Shown: positions 10,808 through 22,018 of the stretch, piece by piece | Layout of the letters: each line of letters opens with the position of its first letter | Numbering within the stretch: the stretch's first letter is position 1 | Origin: Symbiodinium natans | Lineage: Eukaryota; Sar; Dinophyceae; Suessiales; Symbiodiniaceae | NCBI GenBank assembly: GCA_905221605.1 | Contig: CAJNDS010000072.1 | Coordinates: 167,001 to 231,000, forward strand | Direction of reading: 5' to 3' | DNA length: 64,000 bases | Translations under genes and position numbers: made by a program | Notes under the pieces: model-generated | Databases searched by the model: none | Seen by the model: the letters and a program-made list of their open reading frames with translations, nothing else | What the model was told of the DNA's origin: nothing

Positions 10808-12488
10808 GAAGCCCTCGCTTGCTACGCCTCTGCACTGCAGAATCTCGAGAGGCTGCGGGTTGTTGAGGGAAGTATGGCGTATCTGCTAAGGGTTTAGGGT
10901 TTAGGGTTTAGGGTTCAGGGTCTAGGGTTTAGGGTTTAGGGCCCTAAGCCCGAAACCGCATGGGTGCACCTGTGTGCCTGTTTAAACGGTCCCCTTTTTG
11001 GGGGGGTCTTAATCGGGAGGAGTTCATGAATTGAAACGGGGTCCACATGATTTTCAAAGGGATGAGTTCATATATATGAGTTTACGTGCTTTTCCTAGGG
11101 TGAGTTTGTATGATTTAGAAAGGGATCCATATGATTTTACATGGGGTGAGTGTATATGAATTTGAACAAATCGATGACTTTATATGAATTTCAAAGGGAT
11201 CCGACTGGTTTTATCACGAATGAGTTTATATGAACTTGAAAGGGATGAGTTCATATGAGTTCAAACGGGGTCAGTATAGTTTCAAGGGGATGAGTCTACA
11301 TCTTAAGCCTTGAGATTTTTCAAGAGCTAAGCCTTCAACCCATGAAACAAAGAGGCTTCAAGTGTCAAGGGACTGCCCCTTAACCCAAGAGGCCAGGTCC
11401 AAATCCAGAGCCCCGGGCCCAAGGCCAGCACATGAAAGAGGTTCCCGAAACAGTGCCCATTAAAGCCGGCTGGGGCGGCTCCTGGACCAGTCCCTGGCCG
11501 TAATGACCTAGACATGTTTTTATGTAGTTTTTTGAACGAAAAACTCTTGGTTTCTGCTCGGTTGGAGGCCAGGGCTGCGGCGTGAGGTTGGCTTCAAAAC
11601 ATGCAGGGTTCAGGGGTTGGGGGTTTAGGGCTGAGGGGTTTAGGGTTTATTTGGGGCTTACCCACATACCCTAGATTCTGAACAAGCCTGGATTGCGGCG
11701 ACGAGTTGACTTTAAAGATGGTCCCGGTTCTCGACCCCCACACATTCACAGTGTCCTGCATAGCCGGGCAAACTTGACTTTAAAGAGGGGGCTGCTACGA
11801 AAGCAGGTGCAAGAGTGAAACCCTAAACCCTAAACCCTAAACCCTCAGCCCGAAGCCCCAAGCCCCAAGCCGTAAGCCCTGAGCCCTAAGCCCGAAGCCC
11901 TAAACCCTAAACCCCCAAAATGTGAAGAACTCTACCGTGCTCAGTAGGATTGAAGCCGGTCCGGAGGGGCGCTGCTTGGCGCAGGTCGGGGCTGGCCGAT
12001 CTGACCCTGCAATCGACCTTGTCATCCAACCAGGTGCGTTTTTTTTAGGGTTTTCAGGGGGTTTAGGGTTTAGGGTTTAGGGTTTAGGGTTAGGGTTTAG
12101 GGTGATTCGGGTTTGCAGTTGTTCTGTGTTTAGGGCTTTTTGGGATGCTCAGGGTTGTCAGGGTTTCTAGGGTGGGTGTTTAGGGTTTCGTGCTATTCTG
12201 GGCTGCTACTAGATGTGGGGGGGGGGGGGGAACTGACTTACTTATGTGGGGGAAACCTAAACCTAAACCCCAAACCCTAAACCCTACCCAAAAACCCTAA
12301 ACCCTAAACCCTAAACCCCTAAACCCTAAACCCCTAAACCCTAAATTTAAGAGCCTCCGGCTCAAGCCGCCGACCCCGCTGGAGCATAGTTGAAAGGTTT
12401 AAACGCGCTCGTCAGCTCAAAGGATGCCAAAAGTTGATTTGCTTGAGCCTCTGTGAAACGTTGGGGGGGGGGGGGGGTGGGTGGGGGT

Positions 12489-12530
<42 letters not shown>

Positions 12531-15500
12531 CAAGAGGGTTGGGGGTTTTTTCCCAAAGGACCCCTATGTCCTGTGCCAAACCGCCTATGGTCCGTGAGTT
12601 TATGCGGTGTGGGTGGCCTGGCCCTCCATGGAAAAGCTGCCCGGGTACCCCCCCCTACCCCCCCCACCCCCGCGTTTTGGGGGAGGTTTTCACCTCCTTT
12701 TCCCACCCAACACGCCGCCAGGGTCGGCGGACCCTACACCCTAAACCCTAAACCCTGAACCCTAAACCCTAAACCCCATTTCTTCCCCACATCTTGTGTA
12801 GTCGTAGCACTTTGACCTTGCCTCGGAGTTTCGAGGCCCTCTGCTACTTGAAGCTGTCGCGGTTCCAGGAAGCTGAGGAGTGAGCCTCATCTTGGTACAG
12901 CCTTGTTTGAGTTACAGGGTTTAGGGTTTAAGGTTTGGGGTTTAGGGTTTAGGGTTTAGGGGTTTAGGGTTTGGGGTTTGGGGGTTTAGGGTTTGGGGTT
13001 AGGGTAGTTGTCTTAGCATTTAGGGTGTAAAGGCTTTGGATTTTCGGGGTGCGGTTCTCTGTCATTTCTCGTTTATGTTTGGCCCCCCTAGATACACGCA
13101 TGGCGATAGAAGCCTCAAAAGAGACCACCCTTGGGATCAACGGCCACAAATCCGACCTAGGCCCCAGACTCCTGAACCCTAAACCCTACACCCTACACCC
13201 TAAACCCTAAACCCTAAACCCCTAAACCCTAAACCCTACACACCAAACCCTTTGTTCGCAGGAGAGCGCTTCAGCAGCCTTGGCTGCAGATGCGTCGAAC
13301 AGCAAAGCGGCGCGGCACTTTGCTTGCGGAAGTCTCCGGCATGAAGGTTTAGGGTTTAGGGTTTAGGGTTTAGGGTTTAGGTTTAGGGTTTAGGGTTTAG
13401 GGTTTAGGGTTTAGGGTTTAGGGTTTAGGGTTTAGGGTTTAGGGTTTAGGGTTTAGGGTTTAGGGCTCTTCGTAGGGAGCTTAGGTATCCCATCTAGGTC
13501 CCTTAAGTAGGGAGCTTAGGTGTCCCATTTAGTCCCTTTAAGCAGGGAATCTAGGTCTCTACACAATCCCTGGGCCCTAAACCCTAAAGCCTAAACCCTA
13601 ATCCCTTAAAGGGTCAATGTGGAAGGGTTACCTGTTTCCAGGTCTACCGGCGAGGCTTGTCGCGCCTAAATCTGGGTGACCCTCGCGGTGCCGTGGAGGC
13701 GCGGAAGCTGCAAATGAGCACTGTCCCCTTCAAGTTTAGGGTTTTGGAACTGAAGTTTCAGTTCTGCTACCATAGTATGGAAGTCGTTGTAAACATGGTT
13801 TCCTGCGTATAGTTGCTTGTTGTGAGTACCTGGGCAGCAGCCCAGGGAATGTTGGCAAGCTTTGTGAAGCAGCCGAGGACTTGCAGAAAGCTCTAAGGCG
13901 GGCGGAGTTCGAACCCTAAACCCTAAACCCTAAACACCCCGCACCCTTAGCTGTAAAACACGTAAACCTACAAAGCTTAGGGTTTAGGGTTTCAGGTTCC
14001 CAAGGTCTAAACCCTAGCTGGTAAAGAGCCACGTAGTGTATGTCCATTTGTGGGTATGCGTACCCCACGCATGCTCTTCTTTGCCATGAGGGAACGGTTT
14101 CGGTCCGATTTGTGGATGTTGTCCGCTGATTTCTGGGGCTTGTCTTGCTACATTTTCAGGCCGTCGATGGTCGTCTCTTGAGTACGACGCTTCGTGTAGA
14201 AACCGCTCCCCCTCCCCCCTCCCACCCTTCCCGCCCCCTCCTCGCTCCCTCCCCCTTCCCCCCCTTCCTCCCCTTCCCCCCCCCCCCCCCCCCCGCCCCG
14301 CCAGGCTTGAGCCTCAGAACGCGGAGGTTCGCCAGAAGCTGTCGGAGGCCAGAGCTCGGCCCGACGATGAAAGTAAACGCTTAGGGCTTCGGGATGTTCA
14401 GGGTAACATAGCGGGGTCGGAATAAGTACCACAGAAATCCACTATGGTTCCTTTTTACTATAAGAGCCCCCAAAACCCTAGTCTAATGATTAAGGCCCCT
14501 ATAGTATGCCACTTGAATTTTTGTTCAGCTTTTTGCGTGTGACATGGAGGCCAAGCAGCAAGCGGAGGAGGCTCCGATTCCCGAATCGGAGATGGCCGTT
14601 GCTTCCGGGGCTACAAGCGCCTTGGGAAAAGACGGAGGATTGTGGAGCCCTCAGATTCCCCAGCTGATGTGAAGCTGAGTTGGGCTGCTTTACTCCCCCC
14701 GGCCCCAATGTTTCATATCCGCCAACATGCGCACCATTGCATGATAACGATACTTACCAGCTCCTTATGATTGGGGGGTGGTGGGGGGTGGGTTGGGGCA
14801 GTTTTGGGTGATTTCGAGGTACAGCGAAAAGCTAGACCTGAACGAGGGAAGGCTTGCGCAGTCTTTCAAGGAGCTCTTCCCTGCGCATGTACAAGTCTGA
14901 CATCTGCAGGGTTTAGTTTCGGCCACAGTTCATGATTCACGACTCGCGGAATGGGAGGAGCAGAGGGACTGGGTGAACACCATCGACAACTGGATGGAGA
15001 TCAAAGACATTTCGTTTGTCGACGAAGAAGACAAGAATGTCGTCTCTGTTTACATGTCTTTGCGTGGACCTCGGCCCACGACGTTCACTTGGTCTGTTCC
15101 CTTGCCCCATGGTCCTTGGTCCTTTTTTCGAGATACGCGCCGCAGGACAACAGGAACCTTGCTGAATGTGCCGTCGAGCTGAAAACTTGAGATCCTAAAT
15201 CCTAAAACTCGCCACCTTCAACCCTGAACCCCCTAAACCCTGAACCCTAAACCCTAAACCCTAAACCCCAAAAAACCGTAAGTCCAAGAAGGCCCGGCCT
15301 CCACGAGATCGCTGCCAACAAGGTGTGCGTTTGGCTGACGGCGACCACGCTGGAGGCCGATGCGCCTTGCAAGACTCAGGGTTTAGGGTTCCGGGTTTGG
15401 GGTTCCGGGTTCCGGGTTTGGGGTTTGGGGTTTAGGGTTCCGGGTTCCGGGTTTAGGGTGGGATAGTTTAGGGTTTAGGGCTTAGGATAATTCAGGGTCT

Positions 15501-15638
15501 TAGGATGCTGTTATGGCATAGGTTGTAGGGGCCCGGCCCTGGGATGCCGGATCCTTATGAGTTGAGGCTCCCACTGAAGAGTCCGCTTCGCAGGTTCGTG
15601 TCGTCGAGCTGCGGGGCGCAAACTGGCCAGGGCGGCAC
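10808..15638 (+). CDS. TPR-repeat protein, many short exons
   Basis: Exon islands read as tetratricopeptide helices: 10808-10891 (EALACYASALQNLERLRVVE), 11948-12033, 12836-12877 (ALCYLKLSRFQEAE), 13262 to about 13309 (SASAALAADASNSKA), about 13642-13735 (VYRRGLSRLNLGDPRGAVEA), about 13846-13910 (LCEAAEDLQKALRRAE), 14305-14372 (LEPQNAEVRQKLSEARA). The pattern AL..D..N.KA.YRRG...LGD..AV is canonical TPR. Further exons follow: 14550-14673 with a basic KRLGKRRRIVEPSDS stretch (possible nuclear signal), about 14960-15182 (DWVNTIDNWMEIKDISFVDE), 15293-15379 and 15594-15638. The late exons may be a second gene. Donors GT, GC and GA all seem to be used; two (10891, 15379) abut GTTTAGGG. TPR proteins are scaffolds or co-chaperones; the partner here is unknown. 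Confidence 0.6.
11020..11300. repeat. Degenerate tandem repeat, unit about 28 bp
   Basis: Recurring phrases GGGATGAGTTCATATGA and ATTTCAAAGGGAT at irregular 25-40 bp steps. Lies in a presumed intron of the TPR gene; no coding. Confidence 0.6.
11818..12345. repeat. Three telomere-type arrays around the exon 11948-12033
   Basis: CCCTAAA with CCCTAAG variants at 11818-11915, TTTAGGG at 12048-12105, and CCCTAAA at 12252-12345, with a G12 run at 12219. Confidence 0.85.
12464..12526. repeat. Poly-G tract
   Basis: About 60 nearly pure G with a few T. It gives artefactual poly-Gly open frames. Strong G-quadruplex potential. Confidence 0.95.
12733..13250. repeat. Alternating CCCTAAA and TTTAGGG arrays
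   Basis: C-rich units at 12733-12777 and 13178-13250, G-rich units at 12916-13005; the TPR exon 12836-12877 sits between opposed arrays. Confidence 0.85.
13347..13466. repeat. TTTAGGG array directly after a TPR exon
   Basis: Seventeen or so units, starting GAAGGTTTAGGG at the end of the open part of the exon island. Followed by a roughly 43-bp tandem duplication (AGGGAGCTTAGGT near 13475 and 13513). Confidence 0.9.
14208..14297. repeat. C-rich tract before a TPR exon
   Basis: CCCTCCC-type sequence ending in C17; it forms a polypyrimidine tract immediately upstream of the acceptor at 14303-14304. Confidence 0.85.
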
Positions 15639-17186
15639 GTTTTAGGTTCGGAGTGTAAGGCAAGCCGACAGGGTGACTCTGTTTGTAAGTTACCAAGATG
15701 AGTATAGTCATAACATCGCCCCATACAAGAAAAATGTGCAAGCATCCTGTGGCAGGGGATTGAAGCAGCCCAGCAAGCTTTTTGGGGTTTCTCACGCCGC
15801 AGTCTGCCGCGTGGCAGGTGCTACGTGGCCCAAGAGCTTTGGGGGCAGATAGACCCACAGCGCAGACCACAGCTTCTGCCCAGATTTCTGCGAGCAAGCG
15901 GGAAGTGAGCACGACGAGGGCCCATGTGTGGGTGCTGTGACCCCAGGCAGTCCACCTGGAAAGTGCGAAGGGACAAGCTTTCCATCAAGCTGCAGAAAAG
16001 AGCCAGTGCTCGCAGCCCGTCTCTTAGAGTGCTGGCCACACACCACACACCCCAAATCCGAAGCCTCATAAGTCTCTCTCTGTCCCTGGCATGTGTTGAG
16101 GTTGGGATCGCTGGGAGAAGATACGCCGGATCTGATGCCAGGGCGGAGGGGGGATTAGCCAATGTTCTCTTTATCTTTTTTTTTTAAACGTCTCTCTCTC
16201 TCTCTCTCGCTCTGTCTCTCTCTCTCTCTCTCCCTCCCTCTCCCCCTCCCCCTCCCTCTCCCTCTCCGTTTGTCAAAAGACTCATACACACCCAGGGCGC
16301 TTGTGCAGCGAGAGAAACCGGTGCTCCATGATTGCCTTGCGCCAACTTGCGCCAAGCAGCGATATCAGACCAAACTTTGGATCAACAGGGGCCTTGCTGG
16401 CCTCAGCCCCATCGGAGGACAATTCGGCGAGCTCCTGTGGGTGAGGCAGACAGGCAGGTTGAACGTGCGAGCAGTTCTGCTTATGTTCTTGCCTTGGATG
16501 TGCCAGTGGCCCCCTCTCTGACAGGCAGCGGGAGGACGCGAGCTTTGCCAGAGAAGATCCTAAGCCCTTAAGATCGCATGCGAGTTGAGCATCTTCCCTG
16601 ATTGCGGGCTTGAACTCGAAGTACCAATTCCTTCGCTTAAGCCGCAAGCTTCGTGGAAGGACTTCCCTCAGCCGCCTCAGATGGTGCAGACGCTTCGTCC
16701 CATGGCGCAACTTAACACCCCTTGTGTGATGTCGTTGATGCAACAGGGTGTCTTCTGGTGTCTTTCTTCTTAGAGGCGAATCCGAAAACCCCTCAATCAT
16801 CACCCCAGTGTCACGGGCAGGAGGCTGCCTGCTGCCAGACGGAGGTGAGGAACCGAAAGGGAACTTTCAGGGCTGAGTCGCAATCTGCACTGGCCGCTTA
16901 GCCATTTGAAGCCTTTGAAGCTATTGCTTGTATCGGAGAATACGGGAGTTGCGAAGTATCATGCTGAGTGCGACTGATCATCGTTCCTATTTTTTTGTTT
17001 GCAAGGGGTGTCATTGCTCCCTGAAGCCTCGAAACCCCCCAAACCCCGAAACCCCCCAAACCTGGCGCTCAGTTCACATTGTTGGAGTTAGGCTCCTCCA
17101 TCAGGCCATGGGTGCCCTCAGAGGGAAGCGCCACACGAGCCACCTTGTACGCCAAGATTCCGCGTTGCCACTCGTAACGTGGGGCT
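15639..17186. other. Region between TPR gene and glycosyltransferase gene
   Basis: Open frames of 60-173 codons occur on both strands without recognisable domains. A (TC)n microsatellite lies at 16190-16268. No supported gene; 5' exons or leader of the downstream gene could lie here. Confidence 0.4.
16190..16268. repeat. (TC)n / (CCCTCTCC)n microsatellite
   Basis: Pure TC dinucleotides grading into CCCTCC units; it produces Arg/Glu or Ser/Leu artefact frames on both strands. Confidence 0.95.
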
Positions 17187-20100
17187 ATGCCTGCCTTGTG
17201 GCTGCTGCTCGGCCTCATCTCAGCGGGGCTGCGGCCAGATGGAGAAGACGGCCCAGAGAACACAGGACCCAGGGCCATGATCAGCGTGATCACCCGCGAC
17301 CGCTTCTGGCGGCATGCCTTGTCCACGCTCTCATTGCTGGCGTCGGTGGAGCATGCGCGGCAGGAGCTTCCCAACCTTGTCCTAGAGTGGCATCTGATCG
17401 ATGATGCGTCCAGCAAGTCGGATGGTAAGAAGAAGCAGGCCATGGTCCAGGACCTGGTCCAAAGAGGGAAGATTACGAACTTCACAAAGATGCCACGACA
17501 TCTCGGGACCGTTCGGGTCTTGTCGGTGGCTTTTGAGACCTTCCTGGCCCGAAGCGACCTTGACTTCCTTCTGCACTGCGACGATGACATCCTGATGGGT
17601 CGGAGAACGGTCGCCCGTGCTCTGGGTGACTACATGGCTGACCACTGGAAAGGCCAAGCTGAGGGCGGTGGCCTCTTGGCACTCTTTGTGAACTCCTGGC
17701 TGGACGACCAGCTTTCTCGCGCTCCAGCCTTCGGGGCCTATGCCGCGGCGCCGTTTCTGGGCGGGGCTGCCTACGTGGTCGATCGCCGGACCGTCCTTGC
17801 CACGGGGAACCCATGGGCACAGGCCATTGCCGCCAACAGCAAGGTGACCCCTCACGAGGCCCACGTGTTCTGGCTCAGGCATCTGCTGCCCTCCAAGAGT
17901 CTACGGATATGGGTCCGATGGCGAAAGCCCTATGAGTGCCAACACTTGGGGAATGTGAACACACTCAATTTCGGGCGGCAGCCCGAGTGGGAGCCCATGT
18001 GGGCCATTGACCACGAGACAAAGCGCATCGTAGAAGTTGCCGGCTTCAATTCTCTGCATGTTCGCGCTGCGCTGTGGGCTGACCGCAAGCTCCTGCCTGA
18101 CTACGTTGCCTCATTGAATGCAGCTGCCTCTGTGCCTCTTCACCTGCCGGAGCCAGGGCCGTCGATCCCCAACCCGTGGTCTCCGTGGGCGTATCGCAAG
18201 CGCCACCTCAATTATCTGGAAATCGGCACGGCAGACTTTGATACGCTCCTGTCTCGGCATGTTTGGAAACCCGAAGTGCACGGAATCTCCATGGAGCCAT
18301 TCCGGCCCTACTTCGATAAGCTGCCATCCCACGGCGGTGCAAGCAAGCTCTTGCTCAATGTGGCCTTGAGCGACTATGACGGCTATGATGCCATGATCAG
18401 ATTACGGAACCCCCAAAGAATAGGAGCAACCATTCTGGGTGTGTCATGGTGCTTCTTGGGGGGAGCACTCTTCTTGTTACATCTCTCTCTCTCTCTGTTA
18501 TATATATGTATATAGATATATATCTATGTATATATATATATATAGATCATGTAGCTTTATTTGTGTGTGTGTGTGTGTGTGTGTGTGTTTTTATATATAT
18601 ATATAGATCATGTAGCTTTATTTGTGTTTTTTTTTTTGGGGGGGGGGGGGGGGGCGCTTGAACAGCGCGAGTGCCGAGGAGACGCTGTACTTTGTGCAGC
18701 CGCAGCTGGTGGGGCCGCACCGGGGCTCCGGGAGCCTCTGCGAGGAGGCCGCGCTGCAGAAGCTGGGCCTCGCCAGCTGCCTCCCCGGATGGCGACTTCG
18801 TCAAGTAGGGTTTAGGGTTCAGGGTTCAGGGTTTAGGGTTTAGGGTTTAGGGTTTAGGGTTTAGGGTTTAGGGTTTAGGGTTCAGGGTTCAGGGTTCAGG
18901 GTTTAAGGTGTAAGGGGGGACTTGGGGATGTTTCCCCTTTCTATTCAGCGTCCTGAAGAGGGAGTATCGTACACTCTACTAGAATCCCCACTAAGGACTG
19001 CTGGTATCAGGGGGAACATCCCAAAGGGGGACCCTAGAAACTCCCGAACTTGGCCTGTTGAGGGTTTTTACGGAGTTTAGGATCTAGTGCTTAGCGTCTA
19101 GGGCAGCAAAAAAAATCAAAAAAACACCACTTTTGCTTGTGGCTTCCCAACCAGCGGGGCCTAAACCCTAAACCCGAAGCCCAAAACCCTAAACCCTAAA
19201 CCCTTAACCCCAAACCCTAAACCCTAAACCCTAACCCCTGAACCCTAAACCCTAAACCCTAAACCCCAAACCCTAAACCCCAAACCCCAAACCCTAAACC
19301 CTAAACCCTAAACCCTAAACCCTAAACCCTAAACCCTAAACCCTAAACCCTAAACCCTAAACCCTAAACCCTAAACCCTAACTAAGGCTCAGGGGCACCT
19401 CGTCCCTGAAGAAGCCGCCTCGAGGGGTGCAGGAGCTGCTGGGCGACCGGGCGGCTTCGGTGCTCGGGAAGGTGCAAAGGGTCCTGAAGTTCTGTGTCAG
19501 GGTTTAGTGTTTAGGATTTAGGGTTTAGGATTTAGGGTTTAGGATTTAGGGTTTAGGGTTTGGGATTTAGAGTTTAGGATTTAGGGTTTAGGGTTTCGTT
19601 ATTGGGTTCAGAGCACCAAAAACCCTAAACCCTGACACCCTCAAGCCCTAAGACCCGAAACTCATCTCGAGCACTAGCCCTAAACCCTAAACCCTAAACC
19701 CTAAACCCTAAACCCTAAACCCTAAACCCGAAACCCTAAACCCTAAACCCTGAACCCTAAACCCTAAACCCTAAACCCCAAACTGTCCAGGTGCAGGTTC
19801 CCTGCATGACCTATGAGACCCTGCTCACCGTGTATGGCATCGGTGCCCTGGCCGCACTCCCCCCCCCCCCCCCCTGGTTTAGGGTTTCGGGTTTAGGGTT
19901 TAGGGTTTAAGGTTTAGGGTTTAGGGTATCTGCTCTGCTCCCTCCTAAAGCTTAAACCCTGGACCCTAGACCCTAAACCCTGGTCGAAGGTGCTTTGGAT
20001 ATCCTGAAGATTGATGCCTGCTGCAATCATCGACTTTCCACTTCTTGCTGGTAGTTTAGGGTTTAGGGTCTAGGGTTTCGGGTTCAGGGTTTAGGGTTTA

Positions 20101-21351
20101 AGCCCTAAACCCTAAACCCTAAACCCTAAACCCTAAACCCTAAACCCTAAACCCTAAACCCTAAACCCTAAACCCTAACCCTAAACCCTAAACCCTAAAC
20201 CCTAAACCCTAATCTCTAAACCCTAAACCCTAAACCCTACACCCTAAAACCCGAAACCCTGAGCATGTGCCAAGGATACTGAGGGCTTCGATGCCCACAT
20301 CCTGAGCCAGGTCATTGAACTCGGCCGTGCACGGGCCGTTTGGCCATGGCAGGCTGTCTAGGGTTTAGGGTTTCGGGTTTCGGGTTTAGGGTTTAGGGTT
20401 TAGGGGTCATTAGGGTGCAAACTTTGGTTTTAAGAAAGTTTGTGTCCTTATGAAGCTGGTCGTTCCTTCTGCATTCTTTGTTCCATGGGGTTCCTGGACG
20501 ACAGGTGCAGTTTGAGAAGAACATGCTGTCGGATTGGAAGATGCTGGATGCACAAGCTGCTTGGTTGCTCGTTTAGGGCTTAGCCCTAGCGCTAAACCCC
20601 AAGCCCTAAGCCCTAAGCCCTAAGCCCTAAGCCCTAAGCCCTAAGCCCTAAGCCCTAAGCCCTAAACCCTAAACCCTAAACCCACCTTCAGCCCTTCCGG
20701 GTTTTAGTAAGGGGATGCCTCGACCTCCCGATTCTTCGGTACCTTATTGAACGCTAAGGTACCCCTAAAATCCTCCCTTAGACTCCCTTATATTCTCCTT
20801 CTCTAGGTTAAGGGGGTATGGGTTTGGGGTATGGTGAATTATTCTTGGAAGGTCGTGGAGCTGCACAAAGAGGGATACCGCTGCCGCATGACTGACGTGG
20901 AAGTGGCAACCTGCTGGCGTGAGTGAAGGGGAAGCTTCTACAACCCAGGAAGGCTGCTGCCTATTGCTATCGGACGCTCGTGGGGTGAGGAGAGAGTGCT
21001 GCGTTTCGGCACGAGTTCTCTCACATCCTTCGCAACATCTCGCGCCAGGAGTCAGAATCTACGGCTCGGCTGCGCGCGACTGCCGTGGCTCAGAATGAGG
21101 TGCCGGCTCACTGGTTGCCAGGCGCTGCGCGGACCCAAGTCTGGCCAAGATCTCCGCGGTGGGAAGCGAAAGGTCAGGCGTTTGGTTCTGTCCATGGGTG
21201 CGCACCTTTTGTTCGTCTTGGCGGGCCTTCGGTCCTTTCTGGTGCCCCGCTCTTCTTGCGTGACAAGCCGTATCAGAGTGGAGCTCTAAGACTCCAGATG
21301 ACCGTCCTTCAGGGGTGTTTGCAGCAATTTATAGCTTTGTGGTCACCTCAG
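17187..21351 (+). CDS. Glycosyltransferase (GT-A, DxD) fused to FkbM-type methyltransferase
   Basis: Exons inferred by phase: 17187-18386, 18679-18791, 19387-19495, 19791-19842, 19990-20012 (23 nt), 20275-20352, 20505-20570, 20852-20918, 20990-21351. All acceptors are AG|G; donors are GA, GC, GT, GT, GA, GC, GT, GT. Residues 1-14 (MPALWLLLGLISAG) look like a signal peptide. A nucleotide-sugar transferase domain follows, with HCDDDILMG (DDD at 132-134) as the metal-binding motif. From residue 342 (NYLEIGTADFDTL, HGISMEPFRPYFDKLP) the protein turns into an FkbM-type SAM methyltransferase, continued by LRGTSSLKKP, VQVPCMTYETLL, LDILKIDTEGFDAHIL and VQFEKNMLSDW. A stop at 20924-20926 is avoided if the GTGAGT donor at 20919 is used; otherwise the protein ends there. 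Sugar and methyl acceptor are unknown. The 3' end is uncertain. Confidence 0.7.
18480..18656. repeat. Compound microsatellite in intron 1
   Basis: TC, then TA, then GT repeats, a duplicated phrase 'gatcatgtagctttatttgtg' around 18545 and 18606, then G19. All within the inferred intron 18387-18678. Confidence 0.9.
18806..18908. repeat. TTTAGGG/TTCAGGG array, intron 2
   Basis: G-rich array with TTCAGGG variants at both ends, inside the GC-AG intron 18792-19386. Confidence 0.9.
18921..19026. mobile_element. Small inverted-repeat element, family D copy 1
   Basis: Left CTTGGGGATGTTTCCCC and right GGGGGAACATCCCAAAG form terminal inverted repeats. A relative lies at 59624-59736. Intronic, non-coding. 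Confidence 0.5.
19160..19381. repeat. CCCTAAA array, intron 2
   Basis: About 30 units, ending six bases before exon 19387. Confidence 0.95.
19499..19783. repeat. TTTAGGG and CCCTAAA arrays filling intron 3
   Basis: G-rich units alternating TTTAGGG and TTTAGGA at 19499-19595, then C-rich units at 19678-19783; the intron is 19496-19790. Confidence 0.9.
20045..20262. repeat. Head-to-head telomere-type arrays in intron 5
   Basis: A short TTTAGGG block switches at about 20100 to a long CCCTAAA array; the intron is 20013-20274. Confidence 0.9.
20571..20683. repeat. CCCTAAG-homogenised array at a splice donor
   Basis: Begins GTTTAGGGC at the donor of exon 20505-20570, then about ten CCCTAAG units and a few CCCTAAA. 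Confidence 0.9.
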
Positions 21352-22018
21352 GTGCGCTTGAAGCACACCTTTCGCAACAGGAGGATGAAAAGGATACGAT
21401 TTACATGGGCAACATGCGTGGTTTCTCGAGTTGCTAAGGCAGACCCCCGAGGGCCCAATACCCCTTTCGTTAAGGAACCTTGAAGTGAAAAGAAAACCCT
21501 GCTGTAATTTGAGGTACGTTACTGAATCAAGGGGGTATCGGGCTCTCTGGGGACGTCCGACGAGGTTGAGGGAACAAGAGTGAGGAAGACCAGCTTTTTT
21601 TGGTTGGCCCCAAAGTTTGCAATGTGGTGGCAAGCTGATGGTCAGCATGGAACCACCTTGCTGTGAACCGACGCTGCAGTTCCTGTGGTACATGCGTTTG
21701 TCTCTACAAATATGAGATACAAGCCGATATAGATGCAAGCGCACAAATACATAATGCTTTGTATGTAAATATATATGTATATATACATATATATATATAC
21801 ATACATACTTATATTCAAATTCATATGACAGCTCTATCTGCATTGATATGTCCATGTATTCCATATACATACGTGTGTATTTCACATAGCTTGCTGGTGC
21901 TCGGCCGCGCAGGACACTTAGGTGTTGTGCAGTTTCTCAAGTTGATGCTTTGCACTTCGCCGGGTTTTCAGCATATTTTGCCGCTGTCCCTCTGTAGAGG
22001 CTTGTAAAGTGTCGTGCG
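21352..22018. other. Between FkbM and monooxygenase genes
   Basis: The frame of the preceding exon stays open to a TGA at 21481-21483. A (T/A)(T/A)-rich microsatellite with ATACATAT units lies at 21765-21845. No further exon could be assigned. Confidence 0.4.

Noticed and set aside
12434..12758. Two + strand open frames with long Gly runs
   Set aside because: They arise from the poly-G tract and have no other protein features.
16282..16803. Minus-strand frame of 173 codons
   Set aside because: No recognisable motif, partly overlaps the (TC)n microsatellite, and lies opposite to the host gene direction.
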